From Thermoproteota archaeon (GTDB lineage Archaea; Thermoproteota; Korarchaeia; Korarchaeales; Korarchaeaceae): a stretch of DNA of 27,732 bases. Where the stretch lies: NCBI GenBank assembly GCA_011042755.1, contig DRBY01000095.1:1-27732 (forward strand), in the 5' to 3' direction. Under the pieces are notes generated by a model, which was not told the origin of the DNA, did not search any database, and was given only the letters and a program-made list of their open reading frames with translations. A program made the position numbers and the translations under genes. This document shows positions 1 to 7,288 of the stretch, piece by piece (position 1 is the stretch's first letter; every line of letters begins with the position of its first letter).

Positions 1-1348
1 GGGTAAGAAGATCGCCATCTTCTGCGGGAAGGGGAACAACGGGGGCGACGGAATAACCGCCTCCCGTAGACTGGCGGCGCGCGGAGCCAATGTGGTTGTC
101 GTCCTAGCTGGCGAACCAACGGCTAAAGAGGCCAAGTACAACTACGAGCTTCTGAAGAAGTGCATCTCTGTGGAGATTAGGCGCTTCCCAGCCGACCTGC
201 CTTGGGACAAGCCAGACGCCATAGTCGACGCGCTACTTGGAACAGGAGTTAGGGGGGCCCCGAGAGGGGCTGTCGCTGAGGCAATTGAGGTCGTGAACGG
301 GTTTGCAGAGAGGGGCGTCCCGGTGATAGCAGTTGACGTTCCGTCTGGCCTGAACCCTATAACTGGTGAGGCACCTGGGGCGGTGGTACGCGCCTCGCTC
401 ACCGTCACATTCCACGGGATGAAGCCAGGTCTGAAGCCAGAGTTCTGCGGAAAGATCTTGGTGGCCGAGGTGGGGGCTCCCCCAGAATCTCTCCTCTTCT
501 GCGGGCCTGGAGACGTTAAGGTCATCCTCAAGCAGAAACGTCCGGACTGGTCTCACAAGGGGGACTTCGGCAGGATCTTAATTGTTGGAGGGAGCTCAAC
601 ATATACTGGAGCTCCAGCTCTCGCCGCCATGTCGGCACTCAGGGCGGGAGTGGACTTGGCGATGGTGCTGGCCCCCAAGTGGGCTGCCAGCACCATGAAG
701 CCTATATCCCCAAACCTGATAGTTTCGCCGCTGAAGAGCGAAGAGCACTTGACACCAGACGATATCCCCAAGGTTCTCGAGGAAGCGAAGAGGGCTGATG
801 CAGTTCTAGTCGGCCCTGGCCTTGGGGCCCACCCGGAGACCTTGGACGCTGTTGGCTCTCTGCTGTGGGACCTAGCCGAGATGGATAAACCAACTATAGT
901 CGATGCAGACGCCCTTAAGGCCGTGAATCCAGATCTAGGATGGCCCTCTCTAGTGATAACCCCTCACGCTGGTGAGTTCAAGAGAGTATTCGGGGTAACG
1001 CCGGGAGAAGATCTCAGAGCGAGGGTCTCAAGCTGCCTCAAGGCCGCCGAGAACTTTGCTGGCACGATACTGCTCAAAGGACACGTAGACATCGTATGTG
1101 GGGCCGGGAGGCTGAGATTGAACGTTACCGGAAATCCAGCCATGACTGTGGGCGGTACTGGGGATGTCTTATCAGGCGTGACCGCAGCCTTCTTGGCGAT
1201 GTCAAGAGACCCTGTGAGATCCGCCTCTGCCGCAGCATTCCTAGTGGGGCTGGCAGGAGACCTTGCCTTTGAGGACCTGTCCTACTCCCTCACGGCATCG
1301 GACGTGATGGAGTACCTGCCGAGGGCTCTCAAGAGAATAGGATACTAG
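1..1348 (+). CDS. nnr: Bifunctional NAD(P)HX epimerase / ADP-dependent NAD(P)HX dehydratase (partial, 5' end outside window)
   Basis: The reading frame is open from base 2 to the TAG at 1346-1348, so the gene starts upstream of the window. The first residues carry the YjeF_N signature GKGNNGGDG, which binds the NAD(P)HX substrate of the epimerase. The second half (from about base 540) is a ribokinase-like YjeF_C domain: it has a GGSSTYTGAPALAA segment, a glycine-rich DAVLVGPGLG segment, VDADAL, and the terminal GGTGDVLSG nucleotide-binding motif with the catalytic Asp. Together they repair hydrated NADH and NADPH. About 449 residues are visible, so only some 50 N-terminal residues of a normal ~500-residue protein are missing. 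The gene converges on the ribosomal-protein operon. Family assignment is secure. Confidence 0.95.
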   Translation, partial: GKKIAIFCGKGNNGGDGITASRRLAARGANVVVVLAGEPTAKEAKYNYELLKKCISVEIRRFPADLPWDKPDAIVDALLGTGVRGAPRGAVAEAIEVVNGFAERGVPVIAVDVPSGLNPITGEAPGAVVRASLTVTFHGMKPGLKPEFCGKILVAEVGAPPESLLFCGPGDVKVILKQKRPDWSHKGDFGRILIVGGSSTYTGAPALAAMSALRAGVDLAMVLAPKWAASTMKPISPNLIVSPLKSEEHLTPDDIPKVLEEAKRADAVLVGPGLGAHPETLDAVGSLLWDLAEMDKPTIVDADALKAVNPDLGWPSLVITPHAGEFKRVFGVTPGEDLRARVSSCLKAAENFAGTILLKGHVDIVCGAGRLRLNVTGNPAMTVGGTGDVLSGVTAAFLAMSRDPVRSASAAAFLVGLAGDLAFEDLSYSLTASDVMEYLPRALKRIGY

Positions 1349-1612
1349 GGAATAGAGGCTTTGGGGACTTAGCCTCATCGGGTCAATTCGCTGTGAATAA
1401 GGGAGGATTGTAGCACTGGAAGGAGGGAAGAAAAAAGGATAAGAAAGTACTAGGAAGGAAAATACGTAGGGGACTGTGAAGTGAGCTCCACAGCCTGATC
1501 TCGTGACGAGACTCTCCGCTGCTGAGTCCCCTCGCTTTTATTACACCTTCCATAGCTTCAGAGATCATCCAAAGAGAAGCTTAGGAGATCGAGCTTCAGG
1601 CTTCTCCCAAAA
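1349..1612. other. Convergent intergenic region with nested inverted repeats
   Basis: About 260 bp lies between the ends of nnr and rpl10, with no credible gene. At 1469-1531 it holds nested inverted repeats: GGGGACT (1469-1475) pairs with AGTCCCC (1525-1531), CTGTG (1474-1478) with CACAG (1489-1493), and TCTCG (1499-1503) with CGAGA (1507-1511). Pyrimidine-rich tracts follow in both directions: TTTTATTA at about 1536 on the plus strand, and a T run near 1432-1438 on the minus strand. A two-way transcription terminator for the converging units is the simplest reading. A small structured RNA is the alternative. Confidence 0.45.
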
Positions 1613-2494
1613 TTAAGAGGAGAGGCCGAGAGCCCTCTCTAAGGCTCTCGCTCTCATCACAGCCTTCTGTATGATTACGTTGGCAGTCTCTGGCGTGACC
1701 CAGCCGACTTCTGTTGCCAACGCGAGCGCCCTCTGGACTGCCCTCCTCATTATCAGCTCGGCGGTCTTGTCCGTCACTATTCCCTGCTCTACAGCCAGCG
1801 CAACTCCTGCTGACGCTGCCTCCCTCAGCTCCTCTAGGATCTCCTCCTGCGTCTTGGCGAGGACCTCCGGTGACCAGAAGATTCCCTCGGCGTCGACGGC
1901 CCCTGTGATCTCGAGGTGCACCTCCACAGGCTTTATGCCCAAGGCCCTGAGGATCTCCGCTATCTGACTCTGTACGCGTTCCCCCTTCTTCACGATTACA
2001 AAGTTCTCGGAGATCGAGATCTTTCCGCCGATGATCTTCGTTGGGATACCCAGGGCTCTCAGGTCCGTCAGTATTGGTCCTGGCGCCAAGTCCGTCGGGC
2101 CGGCGGGAATCACTATGTCTTCTTTCGCAACCTCGCCTGGGAGTATGTCTACGTAGGTCGTCATGCCCCTCAGCTTCTGGTAGAGCCTCCACGGCTTCTC
2201 CTTGCTGAAGATAATCATGAGCCGCTGCGGAATGTGGTCGAGCAGAATGTTGAGCCCCTTCCTGAAGTCGGCGTTTGAGAAGGCGATGGGCACTAGCCTC
2301 TTCTTCACCACCATGAGCTTTGTGTCTGGAGCGAGTTCCTTCCTGAGCCTCTGCAGGTAGTCCGCGGGAGATCTGCCGAAGTCCGCGAACATGACTGTAG
2401 GGTACTCTCTGAGATTCTCTACTATCCGCTGAACCATCCTCTCCTTCCTCTGGCGAGCAGGACTCTTCCTACGGGCGACCTGCGTGGATCTCAC
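1613..2494 (-). CDS. rpl10: Large ribosomal subunit protein uL10 (P0, stalk base)
   Basis: P0 anchors the ribosomal stalk on 23S rRNA and carries L12 dimers. The N-terminal rRNA-binding domain is typical (VMFADFGRSPADYLQRLRK, then KLMVVKKRL). The archaeal insertion domain follows (IPAGPTDLAPGPILTDL, then IGGKISI), then the helical spine that binds L12 dimers (EEILEELREAASAGVALAVE and the last ~60 residues). Start is GTG at 2494, overlapping the rpl1 stop as GTGA, so translation is probably coupled. At 293 residues it is shorter than the usual ~330: it stops at ERALGLSS and lacks the acidic linker and conserved C-terminal peptide that recruits elongation factors. No rpl12 gene follows, although one usually does in archaea. 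Family identity is sure; the missing tail is discussed in the findings. Confidence 0.96.
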   Translation of the reverse strand: MRSTQVARRKSPARQRKERMVQRIVENLREYPTVMFADFGRSPADYLQRLRKELAPDTKLMVVKKRLVPIAFSNADFRKGLNILLDHIPQRLMIIFSKEKPWRLYQKLRGMTTYVDILPGEVAKEDIVIPAGPTDLAPGPILTDLRALGIPTKIIGGKISISENFVIVKKGERVQSQIAEILRALGIKPVEVHLEITGAVDAEGIFWSPEVLAKTQEEILEELREAASAGVALAVEQGIVTDKTAELIMRRAVQRALALATEVGWVTPETANVIIQKAVMRARALERALGLSS

Positions 2495-3186
2495 TTTCTC
2501 CTCCTCCCTCTCAGTATAGCCTCCACTTTAACGGGCGGCCCCATCGTGGTCTTCACATACATGGCCTCTAAGACGCCTAGGTCACCGTACTTCCTCTCAA
2601 GTGCTGCCAGGACGGCCTTGATGTTCTCGACGATCTCTTCTGGCGACATGTCTCTGGTGCCAACCCTGACGTGAACCACGGGCTGATCCCTCATCCTGAG
2701 CCTGACCGAACGCCTCAATCTCTCGATCGTGGCTGGCAGGTCGTCAACCCTGGTGGCCGGCAGGGGGATGGGCATCTTGTTTCTAGGACCGAATATCGGA
2801 CCGATGTCTCTCGCCAGCTTAGGAAGGGCGTCAGCCTGAGCTACGAAGAAGTCAAACCTATTGGCCAACTTCCGAAGCTCGCGCTTGTTCTTAGCGATGT
2901 TGAGTATCTCAGCGGGATCGAACACGGCGTCTGCTCCTGCGTCCCTCGCCTTGACGGCGAACTCGCCGGTGCCGATGACTGCGACCTTCGCCGGCTTCCC
3001 CTTTGGAACATGAGGCAGGGCCACTATCTCGTTTATCTTCAGGGACGGGTTCTTCTTCAGGTCGAGTCCTCTCAGCACCACGGTTAGATCCACGGATTCC
3101 TTGAACCTCCTCTGGGGACTCTCTTCTAGGACCTTCTCCACTGCTTTCCTGAGGGGGTCCTCCAGCGTGGCTATCGTGACAGCCAT
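2491..3186 (-). CDS. rpl1: Large ribosomal subunit protein uL1
   Basis: L1 protein of the mobile L1 stalk, involved in release of deacylated tRNA. The 231-residue length is normal for archaea. Family segments are present: RRFKESVDLTVVLRGLDLKK near the N-terminus, LPHVPKGKPAKVAVIGTGE, the signature region IGPIFGPRNKMPIPLP, and the C-terminal KTTMGPPVKVEAI. It starts at ATG 3186, 12 bases after the rpl11 stop, and its TGA overlaps the rpl10 GTG. In many archaea L1 represses its own operon by binding an mRNA copy of its rRNA site; I did not find such a mimic here. Confidence 0.97.
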   Translation of the reverse strand: MAVTIATLEDPLRKAVEKVLEESPQRRFKESVDLTVVLRGLDLKKNPSLKINEIVALPHVPKGKPAKVAVIGTGEFAVKARDAGADAVFDPAEILNIAKNKRELRKLANRFDFFVAQADALPKLARDIGPIFGPRNKMPIPLPATRVDDLPATIERLRRSVRLRMRDQPVVHVRVGTRDMSPEEIVENIKAVLAALERKYGDLGVLEAMYVKTTMGPPVKVEAILRGRRRK

Positions 3187-3198
3187 GCCTCATCACCC

Positions 3199-3681
3199 CT
3201 ACTCCTTCAGGAGGTCATCCCACAGGCCCTCATCGACCTCCCTTATCGCCTCCTTTGGAGTCTTCCCCTCAATGAGCACGCCCACGCTCACCGCGGTTCC
3301 CAGGACCTGCTTGACTGCCGACTTGAGGCTGGTGGTGTTCATTGTGGACAGCTTCATCTTCGCGATTTTAACTATCTGCTCTCGCTTCAGACTACCTACC
3401 TTCTTGGAGCCAGCGTCTCCAGACCCCTTCTCAACGCTAAGCTCCCTGAGGAGGAGCATAGAGGTTGGAGGCAGGCCCACCCTGACCTCGTACTGCTTGG
3501 TTTCTGTGTCGATCTCTATCTCAACCGGGACCTTCATTCCGGCGTACTCCTTAGTCTTCTGGTTGATCTCTCCAACTATCCTCCCTATGTCGACTCCTAG
3601 CCCGCCGAGGGCAGGCCCTATTGGGGGCCCTGGCGTGGCTTTTCCGCCTTCCACCAGCACCTTGACGACCTTCTTTACCAT
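3199..3681 (-). CDS. rpl11: Large ribosomal subunit protein uL11
   Basis: L11 binds the GTPase-associated centre of 23S rRNA beside P0. The N-terminal domain shows GGKATPGPPIGPALGGLGVD, the proline-rich signature of the family. The C-terminal RNA-binding domain includes KREQIVKIAKMKLSTMNTTS and the VLGTAVSVGV segment. Its 160 residues match archaeal L11. It starts with ATG at 3681, five bases after the stop of the spt5 gene, in a compact spt5-rpl11-rpl1-rpl10 block. Confidence 0.97.
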   Translation of the reverse strand: MVKKVVKVLVEGGKATPGPPIGPALGGLGVDIGRIVGEINQKTKEYAGMKVPVEIEIDTETKQYEVRVGLPPTSMLLLRELSVEKGSGDAGSKKVGSLKREQIVKIAKMKLSTMNTTSLKSAVKQVLGTAVSVGVLIEGKTPKEAIREVDEGLWDDLLKE

Positions 3682-3686
3682 CTAGA

Positions 3687-4229
3687 TCACCCCTCCTCTG
3701 GCCAATGGATCTCCTCTTCCTCGGGAGGCGCCTCCTCTTCCCTCTCCTTAGCTTTCTCCACGAGCTTGACGCTATCTATTGGGAGTTGAACCTCCCAGTC
3801 TCGCTCAATGTCCAGCAGCCTTGCCGTTATGAACTTTCTCCCCTTGCCCGAGGGCGGCGATAGCACCATGGCCCTGAACCCCTTGAAGTTGCCCTTGATT
3901 ATCTGAACTATGTCCCCCGGCTCTATCTCAATCTTCTCGGGCTCGCGATAGAGTAGGGCGTCAATCTCGGACATGGGCACTGGACTCCCTGGCAGCAGCT
4001 TTGCTCTCGAAATTCCCCTGACCAGCTTCCGCACGTCGAACTCTCTGTCTGCCTCTAGGAACAGGTACCCCCTCAGCCTGGGGACGAACAGGATAGACTT
4101 CACACCTAAGCCTGTGTACTCCGCTTTCTTCGCCAGAAGCTTGATTATGCCTGCCTCTTGCCCTGCAGGAACCTTCACTGTGAAGAAGAATGCCTTGAGC
4201 TCCTTCCCCTGCTTCTCCTCTTCGCTCAT
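3687..4229 (-). CDS. spt5: Transcription elongation factor Spt5 (NusG homologue)
   Basis: Spt5 binds the RNA polymerase clamp and promotes processive elongation, together with Spt4 (not in this window). The NGN domain occupies roughly residues 10-90 (AFFFTVKVPAGQEAGIIKLL, then VPRLRGYLFLEAD). The KOW domain follows (EPGDIVQIIKGNFKGFRAMV, then the RLLDIERDWEVQLPIDSVK strand region). A short acidic tail (EEEAPPEEEEIHWPEEG) extends past the KOW domain, making the protein 180 residues instead of the more common 145-155. Starts at ATG 4229. It lies between secE and rpl11, the standard archaeal order. Confidence 0.96.
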   Translation of the reverse strand: MSEEEKQGKELKAFFFTVKVPAGQEAGIIKLLAKKAEYTGLGVKSILFVPRLRGYLFLEADREFDVRKLVRGISRAKLLPGSPVPMSEIDALLYREPEKIEIEPGDIVQIIKGNFKGFRAMVLSPPSGKGRKFITARLLDIERDWEVQLPIDSVKLVEKAKEREEEAPPEEEEIHWPEEG

Positions 4230-4242
4230 TTCTGCGGCACCC

Positions 4243-4437
4243 TCAGATCTGCCCGCCGCCCATCAGCGTGACGGCTAGCTGAATTAAGAACCCCACTATA
4301 CCCACCAGGAGGAAGCCCAGGAACGTTATCTTAAACACGGTCCAGAGATCGTCCCAAGTGGGTTTCCTAGCAACTTTCAGAGTCCTCTTTATGTCCTCCA
4401 ACAGCCCCTCGGCCACCAACCTAGCTACCCCCCTCAC
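4243..4437 (-). CDS. secE: Preprotein translocase subunit SecE (Sec61 gamma)
   Basis: Small single-pass membrane subunit that clamps the SecY channel. It has 64 residues, with an amphipathic cytoplasmic helix (LLEDIKRTLKVARKPTWDDL) followed by one transmembrane segment (about residues 36-59, FKITFLGFLLVGIVGFLIQL). The conserved helix-to-membrane transition A-R-K-P-T is typical of archaeal SecE/Sss1. It starts at GTG 4437, overlapping the ftsZ1 TGA as GTGA, so it is probably translationally coupled to ftsZ1. The order ftsZ-secE-spt5 is widely conserved in archaea. Confidence 0.93.
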   Translation of the reverse strand: MRGVARLVAEGLLEDIKRTLKVARKPTWDDLWTVFKITFLGFLLVGIVGFLIQLAVTLMGGGQI

Positions 4438-5633
4438 AATCCTTCTATGCCCAGGTCGCTCAGTATGTCCTCCTTCTTCTTGGCCTTGCTAGGCACCCTC
4501 CTCAGCCCAATTCCGGGTCTCGCTGGCTCGAACGGGCTGACTACGGCCTCAGCCTCCTTCTTCACCTCCTTAGCCGCGGGGGCTACCTCCTCAATGTACG
4601 GCGACGTAACTCCCGCCACGACGAGAAGCACCTGAACAGTCCCTTCTAAGCCATCTTCTATCCTGGCGCCCCATATCACGTTAGCCTCGGGGTCAAGTGT
4701 ATCTACTACGGTCTCTACGACCCTCTTCATCTCCTGGAGCGAGAGGTCTGGACCGCAGGTTATGTTGACCACAGCCGCCTTGGCTCCTGAGATGTCTGCC
4801 TCGAGCAGCGGGTTCGCCAAGGCATCCTCCACCGCCTCGATAGCCCTATCCTCTCCGTCGCTCTCACCGAACGCGAGGATCGCAGGACCGCCCCTCTCTA
4901 GAACCGCCCTCAAGTCGGCGAAGTCCACGTTAATCAGACCTGGCTTGGTGACGAGTTCGACCACTCCCTTGACGGACCTCGCCATGATCTCATCGGCTAT
5001 CAGGAAGGCCTCGTGAAGAGGCCTGTCACCCACAAGCTCCAATATCCTGTCGTTGTTGACAACTACCACGGTGTCAGAAGCCCTTAAGACGTTAGCCAGC
5101 CCCGTCTTGGCTATCTCATTCCGCCTCCGCCCTTCGGCCTCGAAGGGCAGGGTCACCATAGAAACAACCACGGCGCCGAGATCCTTGGCGATCTCCGCTA
5201 TTACGGGAAGTCCTCCAGTCCCAGTACCGCCCCCAAGGCCTGCCATTAGGAATACCAAGTCGGCCCCGTTCAGAATCTCCTTGATCTCGGGTTCGCTCTC
5301 CTTAGCGGCTTCCTCTCCTATCTTGGGATCTCCGCCAGCGCCGCTCCCTCCACACAGCTCCCGACCGAGGAGTAACTTTCTATCCGCGACGCTCTCTAGC
5401 AGGTGCTGACCATCTGTATTGGCTGCCACGGTTATCACACCCTCTAGCCCCAGCGCGTTGAGCCTAGTGATCGTGTTGCTGCCAGCACCGCCGACCCCCA
5501 TTATCACGATCTTCGCCTTTACCTCTTCTAGGAGTTCTCTCAAGTACTGGTCCTCCAGCGCCTCCTTTGCTCGCTCTGCAGGCCTCGTTGGCGCCGCTAG
5601 GGCCCTCTTTGCAAGCGACTTCAAACGGATCAC
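4434..5633 (-). CDS. ftsZ: Cell division protein FtsZ, copy 1 (secE-linked)
   Basis: Tubulin-family GTPase that assembles the division ring. Nucleotide-binding features: IVIMGVGGAGSNTITRL near residue 45, NTDGQHL near 72, and the tubulin signature GGGTGTG at about 134-140. The T7 synergy loop is INVDFADLRAVL. A basic 35-residue N-terminal arm precedes the GTPase domain. A linker after ~350 ends in a short tail (LSDLGIEGL) that may be the partner-binding peptide. The start is GTG at 5633, preceded by a strong AGGGGTGAT ribosome site. It is the first gene of the ftsZ-secE-spt5-rpl11-rpl1-rpl10 operon. Context resembles euryarchaeal FtsZ1; a second FtsZ lies at 12871-14136. Confidence 0.97.
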   Translation of the reverse strand: MIRLKSLAKRALAAPTRPAERAKEALEDQYLRELLEEVKAKIVIMGVGGAGSNTITRLNALGLEGVITVAANTDGQHLLESVADRKLLLGRELCGGSGAGGDPKIGEEAAKESEPEIKEILNGADLVFLMAGLGGGTGTGGLPVIAEIAKDLGAVVVSMVTLPFEAEGRRRNEIAKTGLANVLRASDTVVVVNNDRILELVGDRPLHEAFLIADEIMARSVKGVVELVTKPGLINVDFADLRAVLERGGPAILAFGESDGEDRAIEAVEDALANPLLEADISGAKAAVVNITCGPDLSLQEMKRVVETVVDTLDPEANVIWGARIEDGLEGTVQVLLVVAGVTSPYIEEVAPAAKEVKKEAEAVVSPFEPARPGIGLRRVPSKAKKKEDILSDLGIEGL

Positions 5634-5672
5634 CCCTTAAACTATCTCTCGGAACCGCGTAATTCCGCCGCT

Positions 5673-5685
5673 CATATTAAATATG
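5673..5685. promoter_or_regulatory. Palindromic TATA element between ftsZ1 and tRNA-Ala
   Basis: CATATTAAATATG is a perfect odd palindrome (CATATT-A-AATATG) centred at 5679. Assuming the usual ~25 nt to the start site, minus transcripts would start near 5654, giving ftsZ1 a ~20-nt leader containing AGGGGTGAT. Plus transcripts would start near 5704, about 24 nt before tRNA-Ala. It probably serves both directions. This is inferred from spacing only. Confidence 0.6.
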
Positions 5686-5727
5686 GTGGTCAGCATTCCG
5701 TCGAGCGCGGCGTAGCGCGAAGCCGGT

Positions 5728-5816
5728 GGGCCCGTAGCTCAGCCTGGTAGAGCGCCGGCCTTGCAAGCCCCCAAGAAAGCCGGAGGTCGCGGGTTCAAGT
5801 CCCGCCGGGTCCACCA
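5728..5816 (+). tRNA. tRNA-Ala(TGC) with a 12-nt intron, CCA encoded
   Basis: Acceptor GGGCCCG (5728-5734) pairs with CGGGTCC (5806-5812), including the G3-U70 wobble that marks alanine tRNA. Discriminator A is at 5813 and CCA at 5814-5816. The D arm (GCTC/GAGC) and T arm (GCGGG TTCAAGT CCCGC) are canonical. Anticodon stem CCGGC/GCCGG encloses CTTGCA-A with anticodon TGC at 5762-5764. A 12-nt intron (5766-5777) sits at position 37/38. Its splice sites form a bulge-helix-bulge: central helix CTTG/CAAG, bulges CAA and AAA, cuts CA^A and AA^A. The mature RNA folds without mismatch. Confidence 0.95.
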
Positions 5817-5860
5817 CACTCAACCTCCCCTTGTGAGCATCTGCACGCGGCTGGAGAGAA

Positions 5861-5870
5861 CCTTAATATT
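5861..5870 (+). promoter_or_regulatory. TATA box of tRNA-Ile
   Basis: CCTTAATATT contains TTAATATT centred near 5866. The expected start ~25 nt downstream is about 5891, five bases before the mature tRNA-Ile end at 5896. This suggests tRNA-Ile has its own promoter and is not only read from the tRNA-Ala promoter. Confidence 0.55.
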
Positions 5871-5895
5871 GGGGGTGCCCCTCCCAGCATGGTCT

Positions 5896-5992
5896 GGGCC
5901 CGTGGCTCAGCCTGGCAGAGCGCCCGGCTGATATCCCCTCGTGAGGGGCGGACACCGGGAGGTCGCGGGTTCAAGTCCCGCCGGGCCCACCA
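5896..5992 (+). tRNA. tRNA-Ile(GAT) with a 20-nt intron, CCA encoded
   Basis: Acceptor GGGCCCG (5896-5902) pairs with CGGGCCC (5982-5988), discriminator A 5989, CCA 5990-5992. The anticodon stem is CCCGG/CCGGG and the anticodon is GAT at 5930-5932. The intron is placed at 5934-5953 (position 37/38). It contains the hairpin CCCCT-CGTG-AGGGG. Bulges TAT and ACA with cuts TA^T and AC^A give a relaxed bulge-helix-bulge, with only three pairs plus a mismatch in the central helix. D and T arms are nearly identical to those of the upstream tRNA-Ala. A DUF354 gene starts about 20 bases after the CCA. Confidence 0.92.
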
Positions 5993-6012
5993 CACACCAC
6001 GGGTGTCCCTGG

Positions 6013-7077
6013 TTGAGGTTGTGGATAGATGTGGTAAACGCCCCGCATGTCAGGCTGTTCTACCGCCTGCTAAGGTCGAGGCTGAGCGACGTAGATTCTG
6101 TGTTGGTTACAGTCAGGGACTACGGGGCTTTGCGTCAACTGACAGACGCGCTGATATCCCCTATCATTGAGGGGACCGGCGAAGTAGTGTCTGTAGGCGG
6201 CAGAGGTGAGAGCAAGATCGAGAAGCTGAAGCTCCACCTCTCACGCATCCTAGAACTCATCGACATAGTAGAGAAATTCAGACCCGATGTGGCGCTCTCG
6301 AAGGCATCTCCTGAGATGGCAAGGATAGCCTTTGGCCTGGGAATCCCCTCTGTAGTGGCCAACGACAACGACAAGAGCGTTTATGTGAGTAAACTCTCTT
6401 TTCCGCTGGCCAACTCCATCGTGTTGCCCGAGTGCTTTCCACTCGAAGTCGCCCTCAGGGCGGGGGCCGATCCCGCCGCCATAAGGCAATTCAGAGGCGT
6501 ATTCGAGGTTGCGCACGTGCTATCCCACAGGGAGTGGGGGCCATACGAGCGCGTTGATCTAGATGCTCTCGGACTCGTTCCCAGGGAGTTCGTGGTATTC
6601 AGGCCAGAGCCCGTTGGGGCCTCGTACTTGGAAGGCGCGCTAGACGCTCTAAGTTACCTAAAGGCTCTCTTGAACTCCTACGATGTCGTGGTATTTCCCA
6701 GGGGCGAGAGACCACCGGAGCTCCACTCCCGTCACAGATTGATCGTGGTAGACTCCCCAATTGACTACCTAGACCTAGTCTCTAAGGCTGCAGCCTTCGT
6801 GGGTGGAGGGGGCACCATGACTAGGGAGGCTGCGCTCCTCGGAATCCCATCGGCCTCTGCCTACCCTGGGGAGGAGCCTTCCGTAAACGTCGAACTCGAG
6901 AAAGCGGGCCTGGTGTGGAGGCTTAAATCCCCCTCTGAACTGCCTGAGTTTCTGAAGGCTGCGGAAGACAGGGGTAATTGGGCTTCCGCAGCGTTCTCAT
7001 ACTTGGCGAGATGTGAGGACCCGACGGAGGTAATTTGGAGTGAGGCCCTCAAGCTTGTCTCTCGTGAGACTTCTTGA
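6013..7077 (+). CDS. DUF354-family protein, predicted GT-B glycosyltransferase-like
   Basis: The protein has the DUF354 N-terminus (LWIDVVNAPHVRLFYRLL) and a C-terminal nucleotide-sugar-type loop, GGGGTMTREAALLG (about residues 264-277). This fold resembles MurG-like GT-B enzymes and UDP-GlcNAc 2-epimerases. The open frame extends upstream into the tRNA-Ile gene, so the start must lie downstream. TTG at 6013 gives 354 residues and places the conserved WID motif at the N-terminus, as in family members; TTG at 6019 is an alternative. It is followed by two lipid-linked sugar-phosphate transferases, suggesting a role in surface glycan or lipid-linked oligosaccharide synthesis. The substrate is unknown. 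The 3' end overlaps the converging gene at 7049 by 29 bp. Confidence 0.8.
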   Translation: MRLWIDVVNAPHVRLFYRLLRSRLSDVDSVLVTVRDYGALRQLTDALISPIIEGTGEVVSVGGRGESKIEKLKLHLSRILELIDIVEKFRPDVALSKASPEMARIAFGLGIPSVVANDNDKSVYVSKLSFPLANSIVLPECFPLEVALRAGADPAAIRQFRGVFEVAHVLSHREWGPYERVDLDALGLVPREFVVFRPEPVGASYLEGALDALSYLKALLNSYDVVVFPRGERPPELHSRHRLIVVDSPIDYLDLVSKAAAFVGGGGTMTREAALLGIPSASAYPGEEPSVNVELEKAGLVWRLKSPSELPEFLKAAEDRGNWASAAFSYLARCEDPTEVIWSEALKLVSRETS

Positions 7078-7285
7078 CTGCCTTCACTATTAGCTGAATG
7101 GATGCATACCATCCAGCAAGGGAGGCTGCCAAGATCGCCAGTCCGACGGCGACTTTGAGGGCTTCTCCAATTAGGCCCCCGGTTGGGGCCCCCCTGACCC
7201 ACATCTTCACTACCCAGAATCCGAGCATGGTCAGGGCCCACCCTTCGAGGACCAGCACGCATCCGAGGGCCAGACCTCTATCCAA
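7049..7285 (-). CDS. Small two-helix membrane protein, unknown function
   Basis: I do not recognise a family. The 78 residues contain two probable transmembrane segments: about residues 4-28 (rich in L, V, G, with WALTMLGFWVV) and 42-68 (LKVAVGLAILAASLAGWYAS). A short basic tail (KAVKKSHERQA) is likely cytoplasmic. The start is TTG at 7285, three bases after the stop of the upstream glycosyltransferase gene and preceded by GGTGGTGATT, a good ribosome site, which supports a real gene in the same transcript. Its end overlaps the end of the DUF354 gene on the other strand. It could be an accessory subunit of the neighbouring membrane transferase, but this rests only on position. Confidence 0.65.
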   Translation of the reverse strand: MDRGLALGCVLVLEGWALTMLGFWVVKMWVRGAPTGGLIGEALKVAVGLAILAASLAGWYASIQLIVKAVKKSHERQA

Positions 7286-7288
7286 GAA

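Noticed and set aside
1383..1568. Minus-strand 61-codon open frame between nnr and rpl10
   Set aside because: No ribosome site, low-complexity F/S/L-rich translation, and it runs through the inverted-repeat structure.
1596..2192. Minus-strand 198-codon open frame overlapping rpl10
   Set aside because: Arg/Gly/Asp-rich out-of-frame shadow of the clearly real rpl10 gene.
3101..3685. Plus-strand 194-codon open frame opposite rpl11
   Set aside because: Ser/Thr/Pro/Phe-rich antisense shadow of a conserved ribosomal protein.
5941..6012. N-terminal extension of the DUF354 protein starting inside tRNA-Ile
   Set aside because: These 24 codons are tRNA sequence and the conserved WID motif would be pushed inward; TTG 6013 is better.
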